DNA of 64,000 bases from Sphingomonadales bacterium (GTDB taxonomy: Bacteria > Pseudomonadota > Alphaproteobacteria > Sphingomonadales > Sphingomonadaceae). Positions 26,478 to 34,874 of the stretch are shown one piece after another (within the stretch, counting starts at the first letter, position 1; every line of letters starts with the position of its first letter). The position numbers and the translations under genes were made by a program. The notes beneath the pieces are model-generated. The model did no database searches and was not told the origin of the DNA. It was given only the letters and a program-made list of their open reading frames with translations. The DNA lies in contig JADKHG010000002.1 in NCBI GenBank assembly GCA_016721875.1, forward strand, positions 124,001 through 188,000, given 5' to 3'.

Positions 26478-27607
26478 GCAGGCGCTGGATTACCGTTCGG
26501 TATATTTCGGTCAGGACCTCCAGATCGGCAATGGCAACGGCTTCGTCCAATTTGTGCATCGTCGCGTTGCACAAACCAAATTCGACAACGGGGCAGATTT
26601 TGGAAAGGAACCGCGCGTCAGAAGTTCCACCAGTGGTGGATCGTTCGGTGGTCAATCCGGTCACTTCCGAAATCACCACTTCGCAATGTCTGACTGAGTT
26701 CGCCGGGAGGAGTAAGGAAGGCTTCGCCGGAAATCATATCGCGCAAAGTGCCGCCATGGCGCGCGACGATTTCACCGATCATCGCGACAAGATTTTCGCC
26801 GCTATGCAGGTCATTAAAGCGGATCGAAAGACGCGCCTCAGCCTTTGCAGGAATGACGTTGGTTGCATGGTTGCCGACGTGCAGGTCGGTGATTTCGATA
26901 TTGCTCGGCTGGAAAAATTCGGTGCCTTCATCTAGGGTGATGGCATCAATTTCGGCGAGAATGCGGACAAGCGCTGGAATTGGGTTTGCCGCCAGATGCG
27001 GATAGGCGACATGCCCTTGCGTGCCATCGACGCTGATCCACATATTGACCGATCCGCGCCGCCCGACCTTCATCATATCGCCCAACCGGTTGACGCTGGT
27101 GGGTTCTCCCACAAGGCATAGGTCAGGGATAGTGCCGCGCGCCTGCATATGCGTGATCAGCGCACGGCTGCCGTGAATTGCGGGCCCTTCTTCATCACCC
27201 GTGATGATCAGACTTATAGTGCCGGACTCTTCCGGTATGTCGTGGAGTGCGGCAATTAGGGCAGCAATACTGCCCTTCATGTCCACCGCACCGCGGCCAT
27301 AGAGCAGCCCGCCCTCTACGCGCGGCTCGAACGGATGGCCGCTCCAGCCATTACCCGGAGGAACGACATCCAAATGTCCAGCAAAGGCAAAGTGGCGGCC
27401 GCTGTTGCCACGGATCGCGAAAAGATTTTCGACCGGCCCTCCATGGGCAGGGTCCGAATCGTCGGCCCCGGCGATGAAGCGCTCCACCGAAAAGCCCAGC
27501 GGGATGAGCATCGCCTCCATCGCGTCGAACACTTCTCCGCGTGCCGGGGTCACGCTTTCGCAGGCAATCAGGCGCTGGGCATAGGTGAGAGCCAAACTCT
27601 CTGTCAT
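26467..27607 (-). pseudogene. dapE: Succinyl-diaminopimelate desuccinylase, frameshifted near the C-terminus
   Basis: DapE is a zinc M20-family hydrolase that releases LL-diaminopimelate from its succinyl form. The first frame gives MTESLALTYAQRLIACESVTP, AFAGHLDVVPPG with the zinc His and Asp, GRGAVDMKGSIAA, and ITGDEEGPAIHG. After TPPGELSQTL the frame is lost near 26690-26695; the missing end VVISEVTGLTTERSTTGGTSDARF and ...YRTVIQRLLSA is read in another frame down to 26467. The STTGGTSDARF segment is part of the active-site region, so the protein as given would be inactive. The step is essential in most Gram-negatives, which argues for a sequence error. Start is ATG 27607. Confidence 0.88.
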
Positions 27608-27613
27608 ATTATA

Positions 27614-27706
27614 TGTCATCCCCGACTTGATCGGGGATCCATGGCGCACCCGATAAGCCTAAACCGCAGGCTCAGACCATGGATTCCCGCTTTCGCGGGA
27701 ATGACA
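27614..27706. repeat. Compound inverted repeat (TCATCCCCGA...GGATCCATGG type)
   Basis: Arms 27614-27644 and 27676-27706 are inverted copies around CCATGGAT, and each arm also folds on itself (CCCCGACTTGATCGGGG and TTCCCGCTTTCGCGGGAA). This is a dispersed intergenic palindrome familiar from many alphaproteobacteria. It lies between the divergent dapE and cupin genes. Confidence 0.8.
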
Positions 27707-27743
27707 AGCAATGTAAGATTTGTCCAACTTTAAGGAGCTCGCC

Positions 27744-28208
27744 ATGCCCAAAATCGACGTCGATGCCATCCCGCAATCCAACGCCACTGGCTATCCCGCG
27801 CCGTTCGATCAGGACGTTGAGGGACGCTGGTGGCGGCGATTGGCCCCGGTCGGCGGGCTGACGCAAATGGGCGCGAGCCATGTTGTGCTCAAACCCGGTG
27901 GTTGGTCGTCGCAGCGGCACTGGCACGAGGGCGAAGATGAATTGCTGATCATGTTGTCAGGCGAAGCGGTGCTCATTGAGGATGACGGCGAAACCGTGAT
28001 GCGCGCGGGCGATGTCGCGGCGTGGCCTGCGGGGGTTCAGAATGGCCATCATCTGATCAACCGTAGCGACACCGACTGCGTTTTTATCGCAATCGGTACC
28101 GGTGACCGGTCAAAAGGTGGCAGTTATTCGGACATCGACATGACGTTTGCCGACGAAGGCTATTTCCATAAGGATGGAACGCCCTACCCTACGACGCGGC
28201 TCCGTTGA
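27744..28208 (+). CDS. Cupin-domain protein
   Basis: A 154-residue single-domain cupin: HWHEGEDELLIMLSGEAVLIEDDG (about 70-95, first cupin motif with His-His-Glu metal ligands) and the second motif around WPAGVQNGHHLINRS (about 105-120). ATG 27744 follows AAGGAG. Such small cupins bind metal and act as dioxygenases, isomerases or sugar-binding proteins; I cannot tell which. It is a single gene convergent with the GST gene. Confidence 0.85.
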   Translation: MPKIDVDAIPQSNATGYPAPFDQDVEGRWWRRLAPVGGLTQMGASHVVLKPGGWSSQRHWHEGEDELLIMLSGEAVLIEDDGETVMRAGDVAAWPAGVQNGHHLINRSDTDCVFIAIGTGDRSKGGSYSDIDMTFADEGYFHKDGTPYPTTRLR

Positions 28209-28226
28209 CTGTCCGCGGCGCAATAA

Positions 28227-28898
28227 TCACTTAGTCGGCGTCGTCTCGAACTTTTCGATCACCCAATCCTCATTCTGCGCAGCGTCGATCCAGTCGAGCA
28301 TCCAGGGATGCGCCATCATGGCCTCGACATAGGCGGCGGCGAAGCCGGGCAGGGTAAAGCCATAGGTGACAAAACGCGTAACTACCGGCGCGAACATGAT
28401 GTCGGCGGCGCTGAAGGTCCCGAAGAGATAGGGGCCTTCCTTGCCAAAGCGCGCGCGTGCCTCTGCCCATAGTTGCAATATGCGGATGGCGTCGTGGCGC
28501 GTCTCATCGCTGATTGTGACGTTTTCAAAGACCTTGCGCAGGTTCATCGGACATTCGCGGCGCAGCGGAAGATACCCCGAATGCATTTCCGCCGCTATTG
28601 CTCGCGCCATGCCGCGCGCGACATCGTCCTTGGGCCAATAACGTTCGCGCCCGACCTTGTCCGCCAGATATTCGAGAATCGCCAGACTGTCCCAGATAAC
28701 CGCTTCGCCGTCCCACAGGATGGGAACTTTGCCGGACGACGGCGCCAGATCCTCTTCGCGTTTGCGCTCGTCCCATTCGGAATCGTAAAGCGGGACAGTC
28801 ATTTCTTCGAAATGCAGCCCCGACTGCTTGCAAGCAAGCCAGCCACGCAGGCTCCAGCTCGAATAGGCTTTGTTGCCGATGATCAGTTTGATGGTCAC
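28227..28898 (-). CDS. Glutathione S-transferase family protein
   Basis: A 223-residue GST with an N-terminal thioredoxin-like domain (about 1-80: LIIGNKAYSSWSLRGWLACK, and the glutathione-gamma-Glu loop VWDSLAILEYL-type) and an all-helical C-terminal domain. The Ser-containing NKAYSSWSLR segment is where the catalytic residue should be. Its start overlaps the engB stop by 4 bases, so it is read as the last gene of the rpmH-to-engB run or with engB only. Confidence 0.88.
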   Translation of the reverse strand: MTIKLIIGNKAYSSWSLRGWLACKQSGLHFEEMTVPLYDSEWDERKREEDLAPSSGKVPILWDGEAVIWDSLAILEYLADKVGRERYWPKDDVARGMARAIAAEMHSGYLPLRRECPMNLRKVFENVTISDETRHDAIRILQLWAEARARFGKEGPYLFGTFSAADIMFAPVVTRFVTYGFTLPGFAAAYVEAMMAHPWMLDWIDAAQNEDWVIEKFETTPTK

Positions 28899-29509
28899 GA
28901 TGCAACTGCCTCTAGCACTGCATCGCGCAAATCATCAATCCCGCCTTTTTTCTCCGCCGAGGTTGCAGAAATCAGCGGAAAGGCGGCGCTGTGCTTGCGC
29001 AATTCGTCGAGCGTTGCCGCCTCAACCGCCGCCAGATCGCTGGCCTTGATCTTGTCGGTTTTGGTCAGGACAATGCGATAGCTGACCGCTGCCGCGTCGA
29101 GCATCTTCATGATTTCGCGGTCGACGTCCTTGATGCCGTGGCGGCTGTCGATCAGCACAAAGGTGCGCTTCAACACCTGTCGCCCGCGCAGATAATCGTT
29201 GATCAGATAGCGCCATTTCTGAACCGTTTTCAGGGGGGCTTTGGCATAACCATAGCCCGGCATGTCGCAGGTGCGGAAAATCGGAGGCTCGCCCACCTCG
29301 AAAAAGTTCAGCTCCTGCGTCCGCCCAGGCGTGTTCGATGCGCGGGCGAGGCCATTGCGGTTGACCAGCGCGTTGATCAGGCTCGACTTACCGACATTGG
29401 ATCGCCCGGCAAAGGCGATTTCGGGCACCGTCGGATCGGGCAGAAATTGCAGGTCGGGTGCCGATTTCAGGAAGGCAATCGGGCCTGAGAAGATTTTTTT
29501 TGGGTCCAT
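28895..29509 (-). CDS. engB: Ribosome biogenesis GTP-binding protein YsxC/EngB
   Basis: A 204-residue TrmE-Era-like GTPase needed for late 50S assembly. G motifs: G1 GRSNVGKSSLINAL (about 37-50), G2 NTPGRTQ, G3 DMPGYGYA (about 82-89), G4 TKTDK (about 147-151) and G5 ISATS. Length is standard. It lies downstream of yidC with a cluster of palindromic repeats in between, in the usual rpmH-rnpA-yidD-yidC-engB order. Confidence 0.96.
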   Translation of the reverse strand: MDPKKIFSGPIAFLKSAPDLQFLPDPTVPEIAFAGRSNVGKSSLINALVNRNGLARASNTPGRTQELNFFEVGEPPIFRTCDMPGYGYAKAPLKTVQKWRYLINDYLRGRQVLKRTFVLIDSRHGIKDVDREIMKMLDAAAVSYRIVLTKTDKIKASDLAAVEAATLDELRKHSAAFPLISATSAEKKGGIDDLRDAVLEAVAS

Positions 29510-29527
29510 GTTCTTGCCTCCGATATT

Positions 29528-29667
29528 CCTCTCCCTTTAGGGGAGAGGCAACGAGACTTGGTCTTTCAACGCAAGCCCTAGTCGCAGTCGGAGAGGGGCC
29601 CCTCTCCAAGCGCGGCTAGCTGCCAGAGCAGCAAGCCTTGCTATCCTCTCCCCCGGAAGGGGAGAGG
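29528..29667. repeat. Cluster of short GC-rich palindromes (CCTCTCC.. type)
   Basis: Three related inverted repeats in 140 bases: 29528-29548 (CCTCTCCCTTTAGGGGAGAGG), a perfect 18-bp palindrome at 29590-29607 (GGAGAGGGGCCCCTCTCC), and 29645-29667 (CCTCTCCC..GGGGAGAGG). They fill the space between engB and yidC. They look like a dispersed intergenic repeat and may add transcript structure between the two genes. Confidence 0.7.
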
Positions 29668-29677
29668 TGTTTTCAAC

Positions 29678-31400
29678 TTAAGCCTTTGCTTTCGCTTCAG
29701 CTTCCTTCGCCGCCTGCTGTTTCAGGATCGGATGCCTTGAATAGAGCCATTTCTGCTGCCCTATGGAAATGACGTTCGAAACCACCCAGTAGAGCTGCAA
29801 GCCAGCGGCAAAGGGGGCCATGATGAACATCAGGAACCAGGGCATGATGCCCATCACCTGCTTCTGGATTTCGTCCATCGGCGTTGGGTTCAGGCGCTGC
29901 ATCAGCCACATTGTTATGCCGAGCAGAATCGGCAGCACGCCGATGGCGAGGAACGTCGGCGGATCAAAGGGTAGCAGACCGAAAAGGTTCACCGGAGTCA
30001 GCGGATCGGGCGCCGACAGATCCTTCAGCCACAAGGTGAAGGGTTGGTGCCGCATTTCAATCGACAGCATCAAGATTTTGTAGAGCGCGAAGAAGACCGG
30101 AATTTGCAGCACGATAGGCAGGCAACCGGCGAAGGGATTGACCTTTTCCTCTTGATACAGCTTCATGATTTCCTGCTGCATGCGTGGTTTGTCGTCTTTG
30201 TATTTTTCCTGCAGCTTCTGCATTTTCGGCTGCACGGCACGCATTTGCGCCATTGATGCGAATTGCTTTTGCGCTATCGGGAACATGAATATGCGCACAA
30301 CAATGGTCAGCCCGATAATGGCCACACCGAAATTGCCGAACACGCCAAAAAACCAGTGGAGGATCCAGAAAAAGGGAATGGCGATAAACCAGAACCAGCC
30401 CCAGTCGATAGAATAGTCGAGATAGGGAATCCCAAGTTTCTTGGTATAATTTTGCAGGACTTCGACTTCCTTTGCCCCAGCAAATAATTGCGAGCTTTGC
30501 TTCGCAGTTGCGCCCGGCGCAACTTCGGTCATTTCGGCATTGCGGATACGTGTCCAGTTATAGCCGTCGCCGGCCTTGAAATCGGCCGCGATCTTAACCT
30601 TCTGGTCGGGGATCAACGCCGACAGCCAGTATTTCTCGGTCTCGCCAGCCCAGCCGCCGGTGGTGGTATAATCGATCTCACCCTTGGGAGCTTCGGCAAC
30701 TTCGTCATAATTGATATTGACGATTTCACCGCCAAACACGCCCATCGGCCCAACATGGATATTCCAGCTATCTGGATCAGGAGACATTCCCTTTCGGCTG
30801 ATAATGCCAAATGGCGCGACCTTGGCGCTGGTTGTGCCCGCGTTGGTGAAGCTCTGTTCGGCGGTCAGTAGATAATCCTTGTCAATCGACAGGCGGATAT
30901 CGAACTTGTTGCCTTCCGGATTGGTCCAGCTCAGCGTTACCGGGGTTTCAGGGGTCAGCTTGGTACCGCTTGGCGTCCAGACGGTCTTGTCGGTGGGCAA
31001 AGTCGTGCCTTCACCGGTCCATCCAAAGCGGGCAAAATGCGATTTTGCCGTGCCCGAAGGCGCAAACAGGCGAATTGGTGGAGATTTTTGGAAAGTTCCT
31101 CGCGGTGCGCAAGCAGAACCAGATCGTCGATCCGCGCGCCTTCGAGGTTGATTGAACCTTTCAGTTTGGGCGTTTCACCAATACGCGTGGATTGGCAGTG
31201 AGCGCCGAACCAAGCGCAACGGCTTTTGCAGGAGTATCGACGGCAACTGCCGGAACATCACTTTTATCGGTACTTGCCGATTTCTCGGCGGTTTTCTGCG
31301 CAGGCGGGGTTGGGAAGAAATAGCCTGCGACATAAGGCCAGCCAAACAGGATCAGCCCTGTTAGCAAAATGGCCATGATGATGTTGCGCTTGTCTTCCAC
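29678..31400 (-). pseudogene. yidC: Membrane protein insertase YidC, two frameshifts in the N-terminal region
   Basis: YidC inserts and folds inner-membrane proteins. Start 31400 gives MEDKRNIIMAILLTGLILFGWPY (first membrane helix), then the frame stops at 31161. One missing G near 31176 and one missing T near 31090 would join this to the large frame ending at 29678, giving 574 residues, the normal size. The joined product includes the periplasmic P1 domain and the conserved insertase core (IIGLTIVVRIFMFPIAQKQFAS, MQKLQEKYKDDKPRMQQE, NPFAGCLPIVLQIPVFFALYKIL). YidC is essential in Gram-negatives, so real inactivation is implausible. It is preceded by yidD and rnpA. Confidence 0.93.
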
Positions 31401-31435
31401 TTACAAATTCCCTGTTTTTCAATGCATTAGGATGA

Positions 31436-31648
31436 TTATGGGACCGGGTCATGCCCGTGCCCGCCCCAAGGGTGGCAGCGCAATAGCCGTTTCAATGCAA
31501 GCCAGCCACCCTTAATCGCGCCATATTTCTGCAAAGCGCCGATAGCATAGGCCGAACAACTTGGGCTGTAGCGGCAGGTCGGGAGCAGAATGCGCGACGG
31601 ACCGAGTTGCCAGCCCCGCGCGATCAGGATGAGGAGCTTGGCGATCAA
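31436..31648 (-). CDS. yidD: Membrane protein insertion efficiency factor YidD
   Basis: A 70-residue protein with a short hydrophobic N-terminus and the YidD signature RYSPSCSAYAIGALQKYG...RLLRCHPWGGHGHDPV, including the three conserved Cys. It is thought to help YidC-dependent insertion at the inner-membrane surface. I start it at TTG 31648, which has GGGAGGA six bases upstream; the longer frame would run through a palindromic repeat. It sits between rnpA and yidC as usual. Confidence 0.9.
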   Translation of the reverse strand: MIAKLLILIARGWQLGPSRILLPTCRYSPSCSAYAIGALQKYGAIKGGWLALKRLLRCHPWGGHGHDPVP

Positions 31649-31653
31649 GATGA

Positions 31654-31772
31654 TCCTCCCACAGCTTGCTGGGGAGGGGCGGTTGCGAAGCAACTGCCGG
31701 TGGGGAATGAAACGGATTGACTCAATCCCCTCCGGCGCTTCGCGCGTCCTCCCCCAGCAAGCTGTGGGAGGA
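31654..31772. repeat. Inverted repeat with CAGCTTGCTGGGG arms between rnpA and yidD
   Basis: Arms 31654-31677 and 31748-31772 are inverted copies of TCCTCCCACAGCTTGCTGG.. with one extra G in the right arm. The inner 70 bases hold further partial complementarity. The left arm provides the ribosome-binding site of yidD. This looks like a MITE-like dispersed element dropped into the rnpA-yidD space. Confidence 0.75.
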
Positions 31773-31787
31773 GTAAGTATTTGGCGC

Positions 31788-32123
31788 TTAGCCACACACT
31801 TTCCCCAATGCCTTGATCATTTCCTCACGCAGCTGACCGAAATCGCGCTCTATCCCACCGTCGCGTCCGATAAGGATGTGGTCTGCGCCAGCCTTGCCCA
31901 GCGTGGGCAGCAATTCCATCGCAAGTTCGCGAAACCGCCGCCGCATCCGGTTGCGAATGACCGCATTGCCGACTTTTTTGGTGATGGTGATGCCAAGACG
32001 CTTTTCGTCGCTGTCGTCGCGGCGGTCGTACACGAGCAAAACGAAACCGGGAGTAGCGTAGCGCTTCCCCCGGTTGGCAGCCAGAAAGTCCGGCCTTTTC
32101 CTGATGACAGCGTAACCGCGCAT
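31788..32123 (-). CDS. rnpA: Ribonuclease P protein component
   Basis: Basic protein subunit of RNase P, which trims tRNA 5' ends. The 111-residue product from ATG 32123 has IRKRPDFLAANRGKRYATPGFVLLV and the signature RLGITITKKVGNAVIRNRMRRRFREL (RNR motif) near residues 42-67. The longer open frame upstream is rpmH read out of phase. It follows rpmH by 26 bases, the universal order. Confidence 0.94.
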   Translation of the reverse strand: MRGYAVIRKRPDFLAANRGKRYATPGFVLLVYDRRDDSDEKRLGITITKKVGNAVIRNRMRRRFRELAMELLPTLGKAGADHILIGRDGGIERDFGQLREEMIKALGKVCG

Positions 32124-32149
32124 GTCGCGGTCACTGCCCGACGCGTGGC

Positions 32150-32284
32150 TTACGCCGACAGCTTCTTGCGACCGCGTGCACGGCGACCGTTCAAAATCGC
32201 GCGACCGGCGGCAGTCGACATGCGCAGGCGAAAACCGTGACGGCGAGCGCGCACGAGATTGCTCGGTTGAAAAGTGCGCTTCAT
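32150..32284 (-). CDS. rpmH: 50S ribosomal protein L34
   Basis: A 44-residue basic protein that begins MKRTFQPSNLVRARRHGFR and ends GRRARGRKKLSA, the invariant L34 pattern. It is too short to show in simple ORF lists but unmistakable. It is the first gene of the rpmH-rnpA-yidD-yidC block, preceded by GAGGATTTGAGCC as ribosome-binding region and by the leader described separately. Confidence 0.97.
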   Translation of the reverse strand: MKRTFQPSNLVRARRHGFRLRMSTAAGRAILNGRRARGRKKLSA

Positions 32285-32313
32285 GGCTCAAATCCTCAAA
32301 ATCAAAAGCGTTT

Positions 32314-32348
32314 GAAAATAAAAGGGCCGCCGAATCTTTCCGGCGACC
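32314..32348 (-). promoter_or_regulatory. Terminator-like hairpin in the rpmH leader (possible attenuator)
   Basis: Read on the minus strand, GGTCGCCG (32348-32341) pairs with CGGCGGCC (32332-32325), one T-G wobble, around an 8-base loop, and is followed by CTTTTATTTTC. That is the shape of a rho-independent terminator. It lies between a good promoter and the rpmH start, about 30 bases before the ATG, so it could attenuate the operon. It could also simply end the upstream gene at 32400. Confidence 0.6.
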
Positions 32349-32364
32349 GCCTTTGTTGAGCGGG

Positions 32365-32393
32365 CATCTATGTCCGTAAGGTTGAAAAGTCAA
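32365..32393 (-). promoter_or_regulatory. rpmH: Sigma-70-type promoter of the rpmH operon
   Basis: On the minus strand TTGACT (32393-32388) is followed after exactly 17 bases by TAGATG (32370-32365). The predicted start near 32358 leaves a leader of about 75 bases holding the hairpin before rpmH. Confidence 0.6.
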
Positions 32394-32399
32394 CATGAG

Positions 32400-32732
32400 T
32401 CATGGCAGTTTTTGGCGACGGTCATCGCGGCGGAACAGGCGTAGCAAGTCACGCTTGAGCGGGGGCAGAGGCGGGCGCGTTTTGAACCGCTTCCTGCGCA
32501 TCGCCCAATTCGCCCATTCCCCATATTCGGGATGGCGTTTCGAATGGCGCGCATATTGCCGTTTTGCCCAAAGCGAATTCTTCAGGACGAGCGCGAGCCC
32601 GATCGGGAACAATACCAATCCGCCCGGTCCTGGCAGCCAACCAATCAGCGGAGCCAGGATCATCAGGAACCAGCCGAGGATGATCAGAGCCCACTGCAAG
32701 CTGCGATTGCCGGGTTGTTTGGGTGCGGGCAT
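32400..32732 (-). CDS. Small membrane protein with PGPGW-like segment
   Basis: A 110-residue protein with two hydrophobic stretches (about 15-35 and 38-60) separated by the turn IGWLPGPGG, recalling the PGPGW family, and a very basic C-terminus. ATG 32732 (MPAPKQPGN) is the most likely start; an upstream in-frame ATG adds 26 residues. It is the last gene of the run headed by the TetR regulator, 74 bases after the SRPBCC gene, so co-transcription is possible but less certain. Function unknown. Confidence 0.72.
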   Translation of the reverse strand: MPAPKQPGNRSLQWALIILGWFLMILAPLIGWLPGPGGLVLFPIGLALVLKNSLWAKRQYARHSKRHPEYGEWANWAMRRKRFKTRPPLPPLKRDLLRLFRRDDRRQKLP

Positions 32733-32806
32733 GAGTGGGAATGTGGGGATTGAGGGTAACGCCTGCAAGTAAATGTTTCCCTCCCGGGTGGGGGAGGGGG
32801 CGTGAT

Positions 32807-33265
32807 TCACCCCTCACACATCACTACCAATTGGTCCGCGCAAGCACCCCAGCCCTCCTCAAAGCCCATTTCTGCGTGGCGCTTGCAGTCATCCTCGGTC
32901 CAATGACGGCATTTGGCGGTGTAGCGCGTACCATCGCCGTCCGCTTCCACGGACCAGATACCGATCATGAAGGGCCCGGCAGGCATCAGATCGTCTACCA
33001 CCGCGTCGGTAAAGGCAAAGCGCCGTCCATCGTCCCACGCCAGCACGGTGCCGGGATTCGGATGCACCTCGCCATCGGGGCCGTACATGGTGCAACTGGA
33101 CGCGCCGCCCGCGCGCCGTTCCAGCTTGTCAAACTCCGCGCGCCACGGCTTGGGGCACCACCATTCGTTGATCTGGTTGGTCATGATATCCCAGACCTTG
33201 GCGGGCGGCGCATTGATGAAGCGGCTGATCGAGAGTTCCCAGCCATTGTCCGCGGTTGCTGTCAT
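32807..33265 (-). CDS. SRPBCC/AHSA1-type START-domain protein
   Basis: A 152-residue single-domain protein of the SRPBCC ligand-binding fold, AHSA1-like subgroup: ISRFINAPPAKVWDIMTN opening, WWCPKPWRAEFDKLERRAGG, and the long C-terminal helix ending GWGACADQLVVMCEG. ATG 33265 follows GAAGGAATTGAAC. These proteins bind small hydrophobic ligands. It follows the GST gene by 11 bases in the TetR-headed run. Confidence 0.87.
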   Translation of the reverse strand: MTATADNGWELSISRFINAPPAKVWDIMTNQINEWWCPKPWRAEFDKLERRAGGASSCTMYGPDGEVHPNPGTVLAWDDGRRFAFTDAVVDDLMPAGPFMIGIWSVEADGDGTRYTAKCRHWTEDDCKRHAEMGFEEGWGACADQLVVMCEG

Positions 33266-33276
33266 GTTCAATTCCT

Positions 33277-33939
33277 TCAATCTCTGTTGGGTGCGCCGAG
33301 GGGGAAATAGGAGCGATAAGGGCGCGCATCCTCCACGCACCGCGCCACCGAGGGACGAGCGAGCAGACGGGCGCGATAGGCTTTCAGTTTTATGCATTCA
33401 TCGGGGATGGGTTGTGTCCAGTCTGCATAGAATAAAGCGGGAGCGCCCGAGCAGTCGGCCATGGAAAATGCATCGCCACAGGCCCAGCCGTCCTCGGGCA
33501 GTTGTTCCTCTAGCCACGGGTAGATGGTCGATAGAGTCGCCCGCGCCCGTTCAACACGCAAAGGGTCGGGCGTTTTAGTGATGAACGGAATATATTCAGA
33601 CACCGCAGCCTGAAAACTGGCCTCCAGATGGCAGTCGAACACCCGGTCCATCAGGCGCACCTGCAAAGCAGCTTCGCGATTGTCCGGAATCATTTGAGCT
33701 GTCTCGGGATAGGCGAGATCGAGATATTCAATAATGATTGAACTTTCGAAGACACCGCGTTCCCGATTTACCAATACCGGCATTTGTCCGCGTGGCCAGT
33801 GTCCGCGCAGTTGCTCCCAATGCTCGGGGTGATCGTCGCCAAGGATGCGAAATTCGAAGTCGATGCCCTTTTCGTAGAGCGGGATCAGCGCTTTCCAAGT
33901 GTAACTGGAAAAAGGATGGCCGTAGAGGATCATACTCAT
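33277..33939 (-). CDS. Glutathione S-transferase family protein
   Basis: A 220-residue GST. The N-terminal thioredoxin-like domain reads MILYGHPFSSYTWKALIPLYEK (Ser of the active-site region about residues 11-12) and FESSIIIEYLD; the C-terminal helical domain contains the GDAFSMADCSGAPALFYADW segment with the conserved Asp N-capping box. Its ATG overlaps the stop of the PhnB-like gene by four bases (ATGA), so it belongs to the same operon. Confidence 0.9.
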   Translation of the reverse strand: MSMILYGHPFSSYTWKALIPLYEKGIDFEFRILGDDHPEHWEQLRGHWPRGQMPVLVNRERGVFESSIIIEYLDLAYPETAQMIPDNREAALQVRLMDRVFDCHLEASFQAAVSEYIPFITKTPDPLRVERARATLSTIYPWLEEQLPEDGWACGDAFSMADCSGAPALFYADWTQPIPDECIKLKAYRARLLARPSVARCVEDARPYRSYFPLGAPNRD

Positions 33940-34412
33940 CCTCCGCGCACTGCCGCCTCGATTGTCGCGACGTCGATCTTGCGCATCGGGAACATCGCCT
34001 CGAACGCGCGTTTGGCAACGTCGCCGCCTTGCGCCATCGCATCGGTCAGCACGCGCGGGGTGATCTGCCAGAACAAACCCCATTTATCCTTGCACCAACC
34101 GCACATGCTTTCCTCACCGCCATTGCCGACGATTGCATTCCAATAGCGATCGGTTTCAGCCTGATCCTCGGTTGCGATCTGTATGGAAAAAGCTTCGCTA
34201 TGCTTGAACCGGTCGCCTCCGTTCAAACCGATGCATTTGATGCCGCAGACGGTAAATTCCACGGTCAGTGCATCGCCTGCCTTGCCGTCTGGATAGTCAA
34301 GCGGCGCCTTATGGACGGCTGTTACATGGCTGTCGGGAAAGGTCGCGGCATAGAAATTCGCCGCCTCTTCAGCATCCTTGTTATACCACAGGCAAAGGGT
34401 AGCTTTGGACAT
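33936..34412 (-). CDS. VOC-superfamily protein, PhnB-like
   Basis: A 158-residue protein of the PhnB/3-demethylubiquinone-methyltransferase-like branch of the vicinal-oxygen-chelate superfamily: CLWYNKDAEEAANFYAATFPDS, EFTVCGIKCIGLNGGDRFKHSEA, and the diagnostic GWCKDKWGLFWQITP. No methyltransferase motifs are present, so the old name does not describe the function. Probably binds a small metabolite or drug. Part of the TetR-headed run. Confidence 0.87.
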   Translation of the reverse strand: MSKATLCLWYNKDAEEAANFYAATFPDSHVTAVHKAPLDYPDGKAGDALTVEFTVCGIKCIGLNGGDRFKHSEAFSIQIATEDQAETDRYWNAIVGNGGEESMCGWCKDKWGLFWQITPRVLTDAMAQGGDVAKRAFEAMFPMRKIDVATIEAAVRGG

Positions 34413-34436
34413 GGCTATTCTCCTGATATTGGGGTG

Positions 34437-34862
34437 TCAGTTCAACCAGCCGCGTGCCTGCCCACGACGCGCGAAATACCACTGGATGATCCCGGCCAAA
34501 GCCAGAATGATCGGGAAGGTGACAAGCTCAGCCCCCATTTTCGAAAAAGCATCGTTCATAAAAATGGGCCAGCTGAACTGGACGAGGATCGCGATGAAGC
34601 TCACCAGAAACAGCTGAACTGCAATGCGTTTGCGTAGCAACAGCGCCAATGCCGCCGCCGTTCCGCAGCCGACTGCGATAGCAAAAGCGGCCCATGTCCA
34701 GACCGGCATCGCACTCCACAATTCACGCTGCACATCGGGCAGTCCGGCATAGCCGGTCTTGCTCAACTGCCAGTTGGTGACGAACGACCATACGCCCATC
34801 AGGTTCCAAAGCAGCGAAACAATACCAGCAATTGTCAGCCAGCGCGGTCCCCTATTCTCCAT
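34437..34862 (-). CDS. Four-helix membrane protein of unknown function
   Basis: A 141-residue protein with four hydrophobic helices (about 9-28, 53-74, 79-97, 110-127) and a short Arg-rich C-terminus. Similar small proteins occur in sphingomonads, but I know no function. It lies 12 bases after the two-domain VOC gene in the same operon. Confidence 0.68.
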   Translation of the reverse strand: MENRGPRWLTIAGIVSLLWNLMGVWSFVTNWQLSKTGYAGLPDVQRELWSAMPVWTWAAFAIAVGCGTAAALALLLRKRIAVQLFLVSFIAILVQFSWPIFMNDAFSKMGAELVTFPIILALAGIIQWYFARRGQARGWLN

Positions 34863-34874
34863 TGTCTCTCTCCT

